The notes: generated by a model from the sequence alone, not told the origin. DNA of 34,949 bases from Actinomycetes bacterium (GCA_021794645.1 JAJYQK010000029.1:1-34949); one strand, 5' to 3'. Shown: positions 14,572-26,974, numbered from the stretch's first letter. Program-made: numbers and translations.

Positions 14572-14838
14572 GTGAGCCGTCCCAGAGCGGCCGTGGCAGT
14601 CGCCTTCGGGCTTGTGTTCCTCGTCGGCTCGGTCATCTGGGCACTCTCTATCCACTACGTCGTCGTGCACGGCTCGTGCGTCGTCACCGGTCCTGGCCAG
14701 GCCCTCGCTCGCTCCTGTGGGAGGAAGAGCCCGACCCGGGCGCGGATAACGATCATCGGCGTCGGGGTCCTCGGCTGTGCCACGACGCTCGGCTGGGCCC
14801 GGCGCAACCGGGTGAGACCGTTCCGCCCGCCCGCCTGA
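14572..14838 (+). CDS. Small hypothetical membrane protein
   Basis: 88 residues from GTG 14572, 30 bases after prs. Two hydrophobic segments are visible, about residues 7-30 (VAVAFGLVFLVGSVIWALSI) and 58-75 (RITIIGVGVLGCATTLGW), joined by a loop with two Cys (HGSCVVTG and ARSCGRKS) that could form a disulfide outside the cell. A basic tail follows. The position matches that of a lipoprotein gene (lpqT) between prsA and rplY in mycobacteria, but there is no sequence resemblance. No clear ribosome site is present, so the call is moderate. Confidence 0.55.
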   Translation: MSRPRAAVAVAFGLVFLVGSVIWALSIHYVVVHGSCVVTGPGQALARSCGRKSPTRARITIIGVGVLGCATTLGWARRNRVRPFRPPA

Positions 14839-14963
14839 TCCTCACCCATCAGGCGTCGCCGGTCCGAGGGCGCCCTCGTTCTCGCCTAGACTGACTTGCC
14901 GCAGTCTCGCCGCCGGCGGGGCTGCCGATGGCCCCAGACGAGAGCATCCCAGGAGCGCGTCCC

Positions 14964-15629
14964 ATGGCAGAAATCCAGCTTGCCGCCGAGCCCGGCCGCC
15001 CAGAAGGCAGCCGTGCCGCCCGGCGGCTCCGCCACTCAGGCCGCATACCGGCTGTCGTCTACGGGCACGGCATCGAGCCGATCCCGGTCTCGGTCGACGC
15101 CCGCGAGCTGCGCGTCGCCCTCAACGGGGAGGCCGGCTCGCGCGCCCTTCTCGATTTGCGCGTCGGGTCCGAGCGCCACCTGGCGGTCGCCCGCCAGCTG
15201 CAGCGCCACCCCGTGCGGCACACCGTCACCCACATCGACTTCCAGGTGGTGAGCCGGGACGAGATCATCACCGCCGACATCCCTATCCTCCTCGTCGGCG
15301 AGGCGACCGCCGTCATCAGGGGAGACGGCGCTGTCAACCAGGAGCTGCTCACCTTGAACGTGAAGGCCCGCCCGGCCGACATGCCACCCCATCTCGAGGT
15401 GGACGTCTCCGAGCTCGAGATCGGCACCACCATCCGGGTGGCCGACATGAGCCTTCCCCGCGGCGTCGAGACCGACGTCGACGACGACCATCCCGTCGTC
15501 GTCGGCCAGCCGCCCCAGGCCGTGCTGCCCGAGGAGGAGGCGGCCGAGGCCGCCGAGGGCGAGGAGGCCGGTGGCGAGGCTGAGGCGCAGGCCGGCGAGG
15601 CTGCGGCCGAGCACGAGGGCGCCAGCTGA
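14964..15629 (+). CDS. rplY: 50S ribosomal protein L25 / general stress protein CTC
   Basis: 221 residues from ATG 14964, favoured over ATG 14928 because AGGAG sits nine bases ahead and MAEIQLAAEPG opens as in CTC proteins. The L25 domain that binds 5S rRNA is in the first 95 residues (GSRAARRLRHSGRIPAVVYG, HIDFQVV), followed by the beta-barrel CTC/TL5 domain (LLTLNVKARPADMPPHLEVDVSEL). The last 45 residues are an acidic Ala-Glu-rich tail, as common in actinobacteria. A TAGACT box at 14886-14891 could be a -10 element, giving a leader of about 65 bases. It lies directly before pth, as in many bacteria. Confidence 0.93.
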   Translation: MAEIQLAAEPGRPEGSRAARRLRHSGRIPAVVYGHGIEPIPVSVDARELRVALNGEAGSRALLDLRVGSERHLAVARQLQRHPVRHTVTHIDFQVVSRDEIITADIPILLVGEATAVIRGDGAVNQELLTLNVKARPADMPPHLEVDVSELEIGTTIRVADMSLPRGVETDVDDDHPVVVGQPPQAVLPEEEAAEAAEGEEAGGEAEAQAGEAAAEHEGAS

Positions 15630-15691
15630 GGCTGAGGCTCTCCCGGCGGCCTGAGCCCCTCTCCGGCGGCGAGGCAGCCGTCGACTTCGTC

Positions 15692-16255
15692 GTGGTGGGC
15701 CTGGCCAACCCGGGAGCCGAGTACGCCGGCACGAGGCACAACTTCGGAGCAGAGGCTGTGCGGGTCCTTGCCGCCCGCTACGGCGCCCGGCTGAAGCCGG
15801 AGAAGGGGACGAGCGCCGCCACGGCGCTCGTGCGCAGGGGAGGCCACGCCCTCGTGCTCGCCGTCCCCCAGACCTACATGAACGACTCCGGCGTCGCCGT
15901 TCGAGCCCTCGCCCGCCGCTACGTGGCGGGCGAGGCCGCCCGCGTGGTGGTCGTCCACGACGAGCTCGACCTCGAGCCAGGCATCGTGCGCGTGAAAGAG
16001 GGAGGTGGCATCGCCGGCCACAACGGTCTCCGCTCGATCGAACAGCATCTGCACAGCCGGGACTTCCTCCGGGTGAGGATCGGCATCGGGAAGCCGCCCG
16101 GGCGCTCCGAGGGGGTCGACCACGTCCTGCGCCGCCCGGGTGCCCGGGAGCGCCAGCTGCTCGAGGTGGCCGTCGAGGAGGCAGCCGACGCCGTCGAGGA
16201 GCTCCTCGCCGCCGGCCCGGCGGCGGCCATGAACCGCTTCAATACACGTTCGTGA
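15692..16255 (+). CDS. pth: Peptidyl-tRNA hydrolase
   Basis: 187 residues. It recycles tRNA from peptidyl-tRNAs released by stalled ribosomes. The active-site set is complete: VGLANPGAEYAGTRHNFG (Asn and catalytic His), PQTYMNDSG, VVVHDELDLEPG (Asp), and GIAGHNGLRSI (Asn). GTG 15692 or the next GTG at 15695 is the likely start; no standard codon exists further upstream in the open frame and the ribosome site is weak, so the exact N-terminus is uncertain. Its TGA overlaps the GTG start of mfd (16252), giving translational coupling. Confidence 0.93.
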   Translation: MVGLANPGAEYAGTRHNFGAEAVRVLAARYGARLKPEKGTSAATALVRRGGHALVLAVPQTYMNDSGVAVRALARRYVAGEAARVVVVHDELDLEPGIVRVKEGGGIAGHNGLRSIEQHLHSRDFLRVRIGIGKPPGRSEGVDHVLRRPGARERQLLEVAVEEAADAVEELLAAGPAAAMNRFNTRS

Positions 16256-19200
16256 CTCTGGCGGCACTCCCCGGTCTCCTCTCGGGAGAAGCCGGCGTGG
16301 CGGAGCTGCTCGGACGGGACGAGGCCGTCGTCGCCGTCGCCGAGCCGGGACGGTCCGCCCTGCTGGCGGCCCTCGCCGGACTCGGGCGGGCTCCCGTCGT
16401 CCTGGTGGCGACCGCCACCATGCGCGAGGCGGAGAGCCTCGCCCACGACCTGGCGGCCTTCTCCCCGCCCGAGGCGGTCGATCTCCTGCCTGCCTGGGAG
16501 ACGCTTCCCTTCGAGCGCGTCTCGCCGGCCGTCGAGACGATGGGGAGGCGGTTGCGGGCCATCTGGCACCTGAAAGCGGAGGAGCCCTCGGCCGGGCGGC
16601 CCGGGGGGCGGGCGCACTCCCGCCTCGTCGTCGCGCCCGTTCGCGCTCTTTTGCAGCGGCTCGGCCCCGGTGTCGAGGAGGCTGCCCCCGTCACGGTGCG
16701 GGCCGGGCAGGAGCTCGACCTCGAGGAGCTGCTCGGCCGCCTCGTCTCGATCGGCTACCGGCGGGAGTACCAGGTCGAGCACCGGGGCGAGGTGGCCGTG
16801 CGCGGCGGCATCCTCGACGTCTTCCCCTCGACCGGCCAGGAGGGCATCCGGATCGACCTCTGGGGCGACCAGGTCGACCGGCTCACCCGTTTCGACGTGG
16901 CGGACCAGCGCTCGGTCGGAGACATCGACTGCGCCGAGATCTTCGGCTGCCGCGAGCTGCTCCTCACAAAGGAGGTGCGCCGGCGCGCCGGCGAGCTGGC
17001 CGAGAGCTCGCCGGTCGCCCGTGACGTCTTCGAGCGGATAGCGGGCGGCCTCGTCTTCGACGGCATGGAGTCCTGGCTGCCCTGGCTGAGCCAGGAAGAG
17101 CGCCTCTTCACCGATCTGTTGTCGGAGGACTCCCGGGTCGTGCTCGTGGAGCCCCGGCGACTCCGTCACCGGGCGGCCGAGCTGATCGAGGAGGAGGAGG
17201 CGCTCGCCGAGGCGCTCGCGTCGACCTGGGCGGTCGCCGGCGAGGAGGAGAGGGCCGCCCCCCGGCTCCATCTCGACTTCGACCGCCTGCTGGCCCGCTC
17301 GGCTGCCCGGCTCTCCTCCCTGCTCTCGGTGGCCGACTCACCGGCTGTGACGAGCGTGCAGGCGAACGGCTGGCCGCCGGTGCTCGGCGACGGCCAGCAG
17401 CTGGCCAACCGGATCGGCGAGCTCGCCCGGGGCGGCTACCGGGTCGTGGTGGCCGCCGACGGCGCCGGCTCGGCCCGGCGGCTGCGCTCTGTCCTCGAGG
17501 AGCACGGCGTGACGAGCGACCTGGCCGAGGAGGGCCCCGCCGCCGACGAGCTCATGCGGCGGCCCGGCGTCCATGTCACGGTGGCCCAGATCGACAGGGG
17601 GGCGATCTTCCCCGCCTCCAAGCTCGCCGTCCTCGCAGAGCCCGACGTCACCGGGCGCCGGCGCCCCCACCGGGTGGCCAAGCCGCGCCAGCGGGCGACC
17701 GAGGGCTTCTTCGACGACCTGGCGCCCGGCGCCTACGTCGTCCACCACGTCCACGGCGTGGCCCGCTACGGCGGCCTCGTTAAGCGCGCCATCGGTGGGA
17801 CCGAACGGGACTACCTCCTCCTTGAGTACCGGGGCGGTGACAAGCTCTACATCCCCTCTGACCAGATCGACGCCATCACCCCCTACAGCGGCGGTGACCA
17901 GCCCTCGCTCAACCGGCTGGGCGGGGCCGACTGGGAGCGCCAGAAGGCTCGGGTGCGGGCCGCCACCCGCGAGATCGCCCGCGAGCTAGTCCAGCTCTAC
18001 CAGCGGCGTGCCACCGTCGAGGGCCACAGCTTCTCCGCCGACTCCCCCTGGCAGTCCGAGATGGAGCAGGCCTTCCCCTATCCCGAGACGGCCGACCAGC
18101 TGAAGGCGATCAGCGACGTGAAGGCCGACATGGAGTCGGACCGGCCGATGGACCGGCTCGTCTGCGGGGATGTCGGCTTCGGCAAGACCGAGGTGGCCAT
18201 CCGGGCCGCCTTCAAGGCGGTGCAGGACGGCTACCAGGCGGCCGTCCTCGTCCCGACCACCCTGCTCGCCAGCCAGCACTTCCAGACCTTCGCCGAGCGG
18301 TACTCCCCCTACCCGGTGCGCGTCGAGATGCTCTCGCGCTTTCTCACCCCGGCCGAGGCCCGCAAGGTGGTGGACGGCCTCGCCGACGGCTCGATCGACG
18401 TCGTCATCGGCACCCACCGCCTCCTCGGCGGCGACGTCAAGTTCAAAAAGCTCGGGCTGCTCGTGGTCGACGAGGAGCAGCGCTTCGGCGTCTCCCACAA
18501 GGAGGCGATCAAGATGCTCTCGACCGGCGTCGACGTCCTCACGCTGACCGCCAGCCCGATCCCGCGCACCCTCGAGCTCTCGCTCACGGGCATCCGGGAC
18601 CTCTCGCTCATCAACACGCCCCCCTCCGAGCGCCAGCCGATCCTCACCTACGTCGGCGAGTACGACGAGCGGGCGGTCGCCGAGGCGATCCGCCGCGAGC
18701 TCTTGCGGGAGGGGCAGGTCTTCTTCGTCCACAACCGGGTGCAGGACATCGAGAAGAAGGCGGCCGAGCTGCAGGCGCTCGTGCCCGACGCCCGCGTCGC
18801 CGTCGCCCACGGCCAGATGGACGAGGGTTCGCTCGAACAGGTGGTGCTCGACTTCTGGGAGGGTCGCTTCGACGTCCTCGTCTGCACGACCATCATCGAG
18901 TCGGGCATCGACATGCCGACGGTCAACACCCTTGTGGTCGACCGGGCCGACATGCTCGGGCTCGGCCAGCTCCACCAGCTGCGGGGCCGGGTGGGCCGGG
19001 GCGACCGGCGGGCCTACGCCTACCTCCTCTTCCCGCCCGACCGGGTCCTCTCCGAGCAGGCCTACGAGCGGCTGCGGACGATCGGCGAGCAGACCGAGCT
19101 CGGCTCGGGCTTCAAGATCGCCATGCGCGACCTCGAGATAAGGGGGGCGGGCAACCTGCTCGGCAACGACCAGTCGGGTCACATCGCCGCGGTGGGCTAC

Positions 19201-19746
19201 GACCTGTATGTCCGCATGGTCTCAGAGGCGGTCGCCGAGCTGAAGGGCGAGCCCGTCCGGCAGCCGGCCGAGATGAAGATCGACCTGCCCGTGAGGGCCT
19301 CCCTCCCCGAGAGCTATGTCGGCCGGGAGGACCTCCGCCTCGAGGCCTACCGCCGCCTGGCGGGCGTGGAGGGGGAGAAGGACGTGGCCGATCTCGAGCA
19401 GGAGTGGCTCGACCGCTACGGCCCGCTCCCGCCCGAGGCCGCCGCCCTCCTCTCGATCGGCCGCCTCCGCGTCGCCTGCCTGCGGACGGGCGTGGCCGAG
19501 GTGACGGGCGTCCCTGCCCGGCCCGGCACCCCCGGCGGCCTCGGGCGCCCCGGTGAGGTGGTGGTGCGGCTCAGCCCGATCTCGCTCCCGCTCTCGGCCC
19601 AGGTCCGCCTCACCCGGCTGCAGCCCCGCGCCCTTTGGAAGGAGGAGGCCCGCCAGCTCGTCCTGCCGCTCAAGGAAGGCCGCGACCTCGCCGACCGTCT
19701 CGCCTCCCTTCTCACCGAGCTGGTGCCGGCCGAGCAGGCGGCCTGA
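16252..19746 (+). CDS. mfd: Transcription-repair coupling factor
   Basis: 1164 residues, the normal Mfd length. The protein removes RNA polymerase stalled at lesions and recruits UvrA. Order of domains: a UvrB-like N-terminal region (residues 1-330, with WETLPFERVSPAVETMGRR), a CarD-like RNA-polymerase interaction domain around 490-560 (GAYVVHHVHGVARYGGL), and a RecG-like translocase with motif I CGDVGFGKTEVAIRAA near 637-652, VVDEEQRFG near 740, TLTASPIPRTLELS, and LHQLRGRVGRGDRRAYAYL near 905-925. The C-terminal TRCF domain follows (PEMKIDLPVRASLPESYV-like). The start is GTG 16252, overlapping the pth stop. Confidence 0.97.
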   Translation: MTLAALPGLLSGEAGVAELLGRDEAVVAVAEPGRSALLAALAGLGRAPVVLVATATMREAESLAHDLAAFSPPEAVDLLPAWETLPFERVSPAVETMGRRLRAIWHLKAEEPSAGRPGGRAHSRLVVAPVRALLQRLGPGVEEAAPVTVRAGQELDLEELLGRLVSIGYRREYQVEHRGEVAVRGGILDVFPSTGQEGIRIDLWGDQVDRLTRFDVADQRSVGDIDCAEIFGCRELLLTKEVRRRAGELAESSPVARDVFERIAGGLVFDGMESWLPWLSQEERLFTDLLSEDSRVVLVEPRRLRHRAAELIEEEEALAEALASTWAVAGEEERAAPRLHLDFDRLLARSAARLSSLLSVADSPAVTSVQANGWPPVLGDGQQLANRIGELARGGYRVVVAADGAGSARRLRSVLEEHGVTSDLAEEGPAADELMRRPGVHVTVAQIDRGAIFPASKLAVLAEPDVTGRRRPHRVAKPRQRATEGFFDDLAPGAYVVHHVHGVARYGGLVKRAIGGTERDYLLLEYRGGDKLYIPSDQIDAITPYSGGDQPSLNRLGGADWERQKARVRAATREIARELVQLYQRRATVEGHSFSADSPWQSEMEQAFPYPETADQLKAISDVKADMESDRPMDRLVCGDVGFGKTEVAIRAAFKAVQDGYQAAVLVPTTLLASQHFQTFAERYSPYPVRVEMLSRFLTPAEARKVVDGLADGSIDVVIGTHRLLGGDVKFKKLGLLVVDEEQRFGVSHKEAIKMLSTGVDVLTLTASPIPRTLELSLTGIRDLSLINTPPSERQPILTYVGEYDERAVAEAIRRELLREGQVFFVHNRVQDIEKKAAELQALVPDARVAVAHGQMDEGSLEQVVLDFWEGRFDVLVCTTIIESGIDMPTVNTLVVDRADMLGLGQLHQLRGRVGRGDRRAYAYLLFPPDRVLSEQAYERLRTIGEQTELGSGFKIAMRDLEIRGAGNLLGNDQSGHIAAVGYDLYVRMVSEAVAELKGEPVRQPAEMKIDLPVRASLPESYVGREDLRLEAYRRLAGVEGEKDVADLEQEWLDRYGPLPPEAAALLSIGRLRVACLRTGVAEVTGVPARPGTPGGLGRPGEVVVRLSPISLPLSAQVRLTRLQPRALWKEEARQLVLPLKEGRDLADRLASLLTELVPAEQAA

Positions 19747-19758
19747 GGACCTCACCGA

Positions 19759-19788
19759 CGGCGACTGGCTAACCGGCGGCGACTGGCT
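19759..19788 (+). repeat. Direct repeat upstream of the PpiC-type lipoprotein gene
   Basis: CGGCGACTGGCT occurs at 19759-19770 and exactly again at 19777-19788, 18 bases apart. The pair lies between the mfd stop and a TACCAT box, where an activator could bind. It might also be a chance short duplication. Confidence 0.45.
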
Positions 19789-19807
19789 CCCGCCCGGGCC
19801 GGCCCCC

Positions 19808-19813
19808 TACCAT
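19808..19813 (+). promoter_or_regulatory. Candidate -10 box for a leaderless transcript
   Basis: TACCAT ends nine bases before the GTG start at 19823, and no ribosome site is visible. This is the arrangement of leaderless actinobacterial genes. No good -35 element was found. Confidence 0.35.
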
Positions 19814-19822
19814 CGGCTGATC

Positions 19823-20956
19823 GTGAAACGGCTCACCACCCGCCTCGCCGGTCTGGCTGGCCTGACGCTCCTCGGCCTGGCGGCCAGCGCCTGCAACCTG
19901 CAGTGGTCCCCCTACGCAGCTCGGGTCTCCGGCCACGTCGTCTCGACGGGCGAGCTCGACAGCGCCCTCCACCACGCCAGCCGCGACACCGCCTTCCGCT
20001 GCCTGCTCGAGGGGGCCTCCTCGAGCGGGTACCGCCTCGAGGGGAGCGGCTCTGACACCTACGACAGCGCCTTTGCCGCTTTCATCCTCACCGACCTCGT
20101 CGACTCCCAGATCGCCTACTCGGCCGTGCGGGCCGAGCACATCCGGCTGCCCGCCGACGGCATGAGCCTCGCCCGGAGCCAGGTGGAGAGCGCCCTCACG
20201 AGCCAGGCGACCCAGTCAGGCTGCGCTGCCGGCGCCAAGGACGTGCTGGCCGGGCTCGGGCCGAGCCTGTCCGCCTCCTTCATCCGGCTGCAGCTCTACG
20301 AGGACGCCCTGGCGGCCAAGGCGGCCCACGTGGCCCTCAGCCCGGCGGGCATCCTCTCGTTCGAGCACTCGCACGCCATCGCCACCAGGGCGAGCTGCCT
20401 GACGGGCGTCTTCGTCGCCTCGAAGGCGACCGCCGACAAGATCGTGAGCGAGGTGGCGGCCGGCAAGAGCTTCTCCTCCATCGTCGCCCACTACGCCAAG
20501 TCGCCCGGTAGCTCGGGCGGCCAGCTCGGCTGCTACACCGGCAACCAGCTGCGCTCCATCAGCCCGGCCATCGCGGCGGCGGTAGCCGCCGGCCGCACCG
20601 GCCAGGTGCTGAAGCCCGTCTACTACCGGGGCAGCTCGGGCGCCGCCTACCTCGTGGCGATGGTCACCTCGCGCCGCTTCGAGCCCTTCACCGCCGCCCT
20701 CGACCAGCTCTTCGCGACCGAGTCGGGCGCCTTCGCCAAGGCGATCACCTCCGAGGCGAGCCACCTGCAGATCTCCGTCGACGCCCGCTACGGCTCCTGG
20801 AGCGCCATGCGGGGAGCCAAGAGCTCGGCCGGCCTGGCCGGTCGGGTCGTGCCGCCCTCGGGCCCGAAGCTCTCCCTCGTGCTCAACCCGAGCGCCGTGC
20901 AGGGAAAGGCCCATGTGCGGATCAACCCGTCGGCGCTCGCCGGCAGCGGCGGCTGA
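19823..20956 (+). CDS. PpiC/SurA-type (parvulin) peptidyl-prolyl isomerase lipoprotein
   Basis: 377 residues from GTG 19823. The N-terminus is a lipoprotein signal: KR, hydrophobic LAGLAGLTLLG, and the lipobox LAASAC with Cys24. Residues 30-170 form a SurA_N-like helical region (VVSTGELDSALHH, ILTDLVDSQIAYSAV). Residues about 195-285 form the parvulin domain, with ATADKIVSEVAAGKSFSSIV, YAKSPGSSGGQLGCYTG and AAGRTGQVLKPVYY matching the rotamase pattern. The protein should fold exported proteins at the outer face of the membrane. It occupies the place near mfd-mazG-eno where mycobacteria also carry a lipoprotein gene. The ending is Ser/Gly-rich and probably disordered. Confidence 0.85.
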   Translation: MKRLTTRLAGLAGLTLLGLAASACNLQWSPYAARVSGHVVSTGELDSALHHASRDTAFRCLLEGASSSGYRLEGSGSDTYDSAFAAFILTDLVDSQIAYSAVRAEHIRLPADGMSLARSQVESALTSQATQSGCAAGAKDVLAGLGPSLSASFIRLQLYEDALAAKAAHVALSPAGILSFEHSHAIATRASCLTGVFVASKATADKIVSEVAAGKSFSSIVAHYAKSPGSSGGQLGCYTGNQLRSISPAIAAAVAAGRTGQVLKPVYYRGSSGAAYLVAMVTSRRFEPFTAALDQLFATESGAFAKAITSEASHLQISVDARYGSWSAMRGAKSSAGLAGRVVPPSGPKLSLVLNPSAVQGKAHVRINPSALAGSGG

Positions 20957-20974
20957 GCCGGCCGCCGCCGCGAC

Positions 20975-24151
<3,177 letters not shown>

Positions 24152-24180
24152 GCGGAGGCTCGCTTGGCCCGGGGCCGGGC

Positions 24181-24186
24181 TACTCT
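24181..24186 (+). promoter_or_regulatory. Candidate -10 box of the molybdenum-hydroxylase operon
   Basis: TACTCT is followed by eight bases and the GTG start of the large subunit, with no ribosome site between. This is a leaderless layout and would give the inserted module its own promoter despite being only 44 bases behind the ftsB-like gene. A -35 element at normal spacing is not evident. Confidence 0.4.
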
Positions 24187-24194
24187 CTCGCCCC

Positions 24195-26462
24195 GTGAGC
24201 ATTCTCGGCAACCGAGTGCTGCGGCGGGAGGACCCGAAATTCCTCACCGTCGGCGGCACCTACGTGGGCGACATCCCCATCGAAGGGGCGCTGCATGCCA
24301 GCTTCGTCCGCTCCAGCCTCGCCCACGGCCGCATCGAGTCGGTCGACCTCGAAGAGGCGGTGGCCGCCCCCGGCGTCGTGGCCGTCTACACGGCGGCGGA
24401 CCTGGGCCTCGCCCCGCTGGCGCCGATGGGCCTTCTCAACCAGGAGATGAAGCGGCCCCTCCTCGCCGAGGGGGTCGTGCGCTACGTGGGCGAGCCGATC
24501 GCCCTCATCCTCGCCGAGTCGCCAGCCGCCGCCGTCGACGCCGCCGAGGCCGTCATCGTCGACTACGAGCCGCTCGAGGCCGTCGTCGACCCCTCCCAGG
24601 CGCTCGAGGGCGGCGTCCTCCTCTTCCCCGAGGCGGGCACGAACGTCGTGTTCGACCTCTCGAGCGAGGAGGACCCAGAGCTCTTCAGCGGTTGCGAGGT
24701 GGTGGTGAGCCAGCGCATCGTCAACCAGCGGCTCGCCCCCTGCCCGCTCGAGGTCCGCTCGGCGGCGGCCGAGATGGTCGAGGGCAGGCTCCGCTTCTAC
24801 GCCTCCACCCAGGGCGCTCACGGCGTGAAAGACGAGCTCTGCTCGGCCCTCGGCCTTCCGCCCGAGCAGGTCCACGTCATCTCGCCCGACGTCGGCGGCG
24901 GCTTTGGGGCCAAGGGCGGGCCCTATGTCGAGGAGCTCCTCATCGGCTGGTGCGCCCGGGAGACGGGCCGGCCCGTGCGCTGGACCGAGAGCCGCTCTGA
25001 GTCGATGCTCGGGCTCGGCCACGGCCGGGCCCAGATCCAGCAGGTGACGATCGGGGGCACACGCAGCGGGCGCATCGAGGCCTACCGCCTGTCGATCCTG
25101 CAGGACTCCGGCGGCTACGCAGACGTCGGAGCGGTCCTGCCCTTCCTCACCCGGCAGATGACCCCGGGCGTCTACGACATCGAGAGAGTCGAGTTCCACT
25201 CCCGCTCGGTCCTCACCAACACCATGCCCACCGTCGCCTACCGGGGGGCGGGCCGGCCGGAGGCGACGGCCGCCATCGAGCGGGCGGTCGACTGCTTCGC
25301 GGCGGCCGCCGGCCTCGACCCGGCCGAGGTGCGGCGGGCCAACTTCATCCCGAAAGCGTCCTTCCCCCACACCACCGCCATGGGCACCGAGTACGACTCG
25401 GGCGACTACGAGAAGGCCTTCGACCTCGCCCTCGAGATGGCCGGCTACGACGAGCTGCGGGCCGAGCAGGAGCGGCGCCGCCAGCGGGGGGACCGCTGCC
25501 AGCTCGGCATCGGGCTCTCGAGCTACGTCGAGATAACCGCCCCCGTCTCGGGCGGGGAGTTCGGGGCGGTCGAGGTGCGCCCCGACGGCAAGGTGATCGT
25601 CCGCACCGGCACCTCGCCGCATGGCCAGGGGCACGCCACCGCCTGGTCGATGATCGTCGCCGAGCAGATGGGCGTTCCCCTCGAGCAGATCGAGGTGATC
25701 CACGGCGACACCGACATCGTCCCCCGCGGCGGCGGCACCGGTGGCTCGCGCTCGCTCCAGCTGGGCGGCTCGGCGGTCCACAAGGCCGCTGTCGACGTCG
25801 TCGAGCGGGCCCGCCGCCTCGCCGCCGACGAGCTCGAGGCCAACCCGGACGACATCGTGTTGGACAGATCGCTCGGCCTCTTCCATGTGGCGGGCACGCC
25901 GGCGATCACAAAGAGCTGGGCCGAGCTCGGCGCCGCCTCCCTCGAGCGGGAGGGCGAGCCGCTGGCGGCGGAGACCGACTTCGAGCACCCCGGCTCGACC
26001 TTCCCCTTCGGCACCCACGTGGCGGTCGTCGAGATCGACACCGAGACGGGCCAGACCCGCCTCGTCCGCCACATCGCCGTCGACGACGCCGGGCGGATAA
26101 TGAACCCGCTCCTCGCCGAGGGCCAGGTGCACGGCGGGGTGGCCCAGGGGGCCGCCCAGGCCCTCTTGGAGGAGTTCGTCTACGACACCGAGGGCAACCC
26201 GCTCACGACCAACCTCGCTGACTACTCCTTCATCTCGGCTGCCGAGCTCCCCTCCTTCGAGACCGCCTTCACCGAGACGCCGACGAGCCGCAACCCGCTC
26301 GGCTCGAAGGGCATCGGGGAGTCGGGGACGATCGGCTCGACCCCGGCCGTGCACAATGCCGTGGTCGACGCCCTGGCCCACCTCGGGGTACGCCATGTCG
26401 ACATGCCGGCCACGCCCGAACGGGTCTGGCGGGCGATCAGAGAGGCGAAGGGAGCCGCATGA
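24195..26462 (+). CDS. Molybdenum hydroxylase large subunit, form II CoxL-like (xanthine dehydrogenase family)
   Basis: 755 residues, slightly short of the roughly 780-810 of CoxL. It binds molybdopterin-cytosine dinucleotide and performs the hydroxylation. Seen: GNRVLRREDPKFLTVGGTYVGDI at the start, SPDVGGGFGAKGGPYVEE for cofactor contact, AYRGAGR at residues 348-354, GTSPHGQGHATAWS, GDTDIVPRGGGTGGSRS, and GSKGIGESG with the catalytic Glu709. Form I CO dehydrogenases have AYXCSFR with the Cu-binding Cys; AYRGAGR marks form II, whose substrate is uncertain (aldehydes or other heterocycles are likelier than CO). Its stop overlaps the small-subunit start (ATGA). The order L-S-M differs from the M-S-L of form I operons. 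Confidence 0.93.
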   Translation: MSILGNRVLRREDPKFLTVGGTYVGDIPIEGALHASFVRSSLAHGRIESVDLEEAVAAPGVVAVYTAADLGLAPLAPMGLLNQEMKRPLLAEGVVRYVGEPIALILAESPAAAVDAAEAVIVDYEPLEAVVDPSQALEGGVLLFPEAGTNVVFDLSSEEDPELFSGCEVVVSQRIVNQRLAPCPLEVRSAAAEMVEGRLRFYASTQGAHGVKDELCSALGLPPEQVHVISPDVGGGFGAKGGPYVEELLIGWCARETGRPVRWTESRSESMLGLGHGRAQIQQVTIGGTRSGRIEAYRLSILQDSGGYADVGAVLPFLTRQMTPGVYDIERVEFHSRSVLTNTMPTVAYRGAGRPEATAAIERAVDCFAAAAGLDPAEVRRANFIPKASFPHTTAMGTEYDSGDYEKAFDLALEMAGYDELRAEQERRRQRGDRCQLGIGLSSYVEITAPVSGGEFGAVEVRPDGKVIVRTGTSPHGQGHATAWSMIVAEQMGVPLEQIEVIHGDTDIVPRGGGTGGSRSLQLGGSAVHKAAVDVVERARRLAADELEANPDDIVLDRSLGLFHVAGTPAITKSWAELGAASLEREGEPLAAETDFEHPGSTFPFGTHVAVVEIDTETGQTRLVRHIAVDDAGRIMNPLLAEGQVHGGVAQGAAQALLEEFVYDTEGNPLTTNLADYSFISAAELPSFETAFTETPTSRNPLGSKGIGESGTIGSTPAVHNAVVDALAHLGVRHVDMPATPERVWRAIREAKGAA

Positions 26463-26974
26463 GCCTCGAGCTCGAGATCACCCTGAATGGCAAGAAGGTG
26501 GCCGCCGAGGTCGAGGAGCGGACCCTCCTCGTCCATTTCATAAGGGATGTGGCCGGCCTGAAGGGCACGAACATCGGCTGTGACACCACCTCTTGCGGCG
26601 CCTGCACGGTGCTGCTCGACGGCCGCTCGGTGAAGTCCTGCACACTGCTCGCCGCCCAGGCCGAGGGGCGCCAGGTGACGACGATCGAGGGGCTCTCGCC
26701 CGAGGCGGGCGACGGCTCGGACCCCGCCGCCAGCGAGAGGATGCACCCGGTGCAGCGGGCCTTCCACGAGAACCACGGCCTCCAGTGCGGCTACTGCACG
26801 CCCGGCATGGTGCTCGCCATCGCCTCCCTCATCGACGAGGCCGAACCCGGCACCCTCGACGAGGAGGCGATCCGGCTCGGTCTGGAGGGGAACCTCTGTC
26901 GCTGCACCGGCTACCACAACATCGTCGCCGCCGCCCTGGCGGCGGCCCGCCAGACGGGAGCAGCCCGGCGATGA
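26459..26974 (+). CDS. Molybdenum hydroxylase small subunit, [2Fe-2S] protein (CoxS-like)
   Basis: 171 residues. It carries electrons from molybdenum to FAD. The N-terminal plant-ferredoxin-type cluster ligands are Cys41, Cys46, Cys49 and Cys61 (NIGCDTTSCGACTVLLDG). The C-terminal helical cluster domain has Cys110, Cys113, Cys147 and Cys149 (LQCGYCTPGM and NLCRCTGYHNIV). All eight cysteines are present, so both clusters should form. The start overlaps the large-subunit stop and the end overlaps the FAD-subunit start, both as ATGA, so the three chains are made in step. Confidence 0.96.
   Translation: MSLELEITLNGKKVAAEVEERTLLVHFIRDVAGLKGTNIGCDTTSCGACTVLLDGRSVKSCTLLAAQAEGRQVTTIEGLSPEAGDGSDPAASERMHPVQRAFHENHGLQCGYCTPGMVLAIASLIDEAEPGTLDEEAIRLGLEGNLCRCTGYHNIVAAALAAARQTGAARR

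Noticed and set aside
14865-14878. Perfect palindrome CGAGGGCGCCCTCG before rplY
   Set aside because: Fourteen-base GC palindromes are common at this base composition; no supporting context was found.
24180-26396. Long open frame on the minus strand (738 codons) opposite the hydroxylase large subunit
   Set aside because: It is the GC-rich antisense shadow of a gene with complete family motifs; the composition is low-complexity Arg/Gly/Asp/Glu and it shows no domain.
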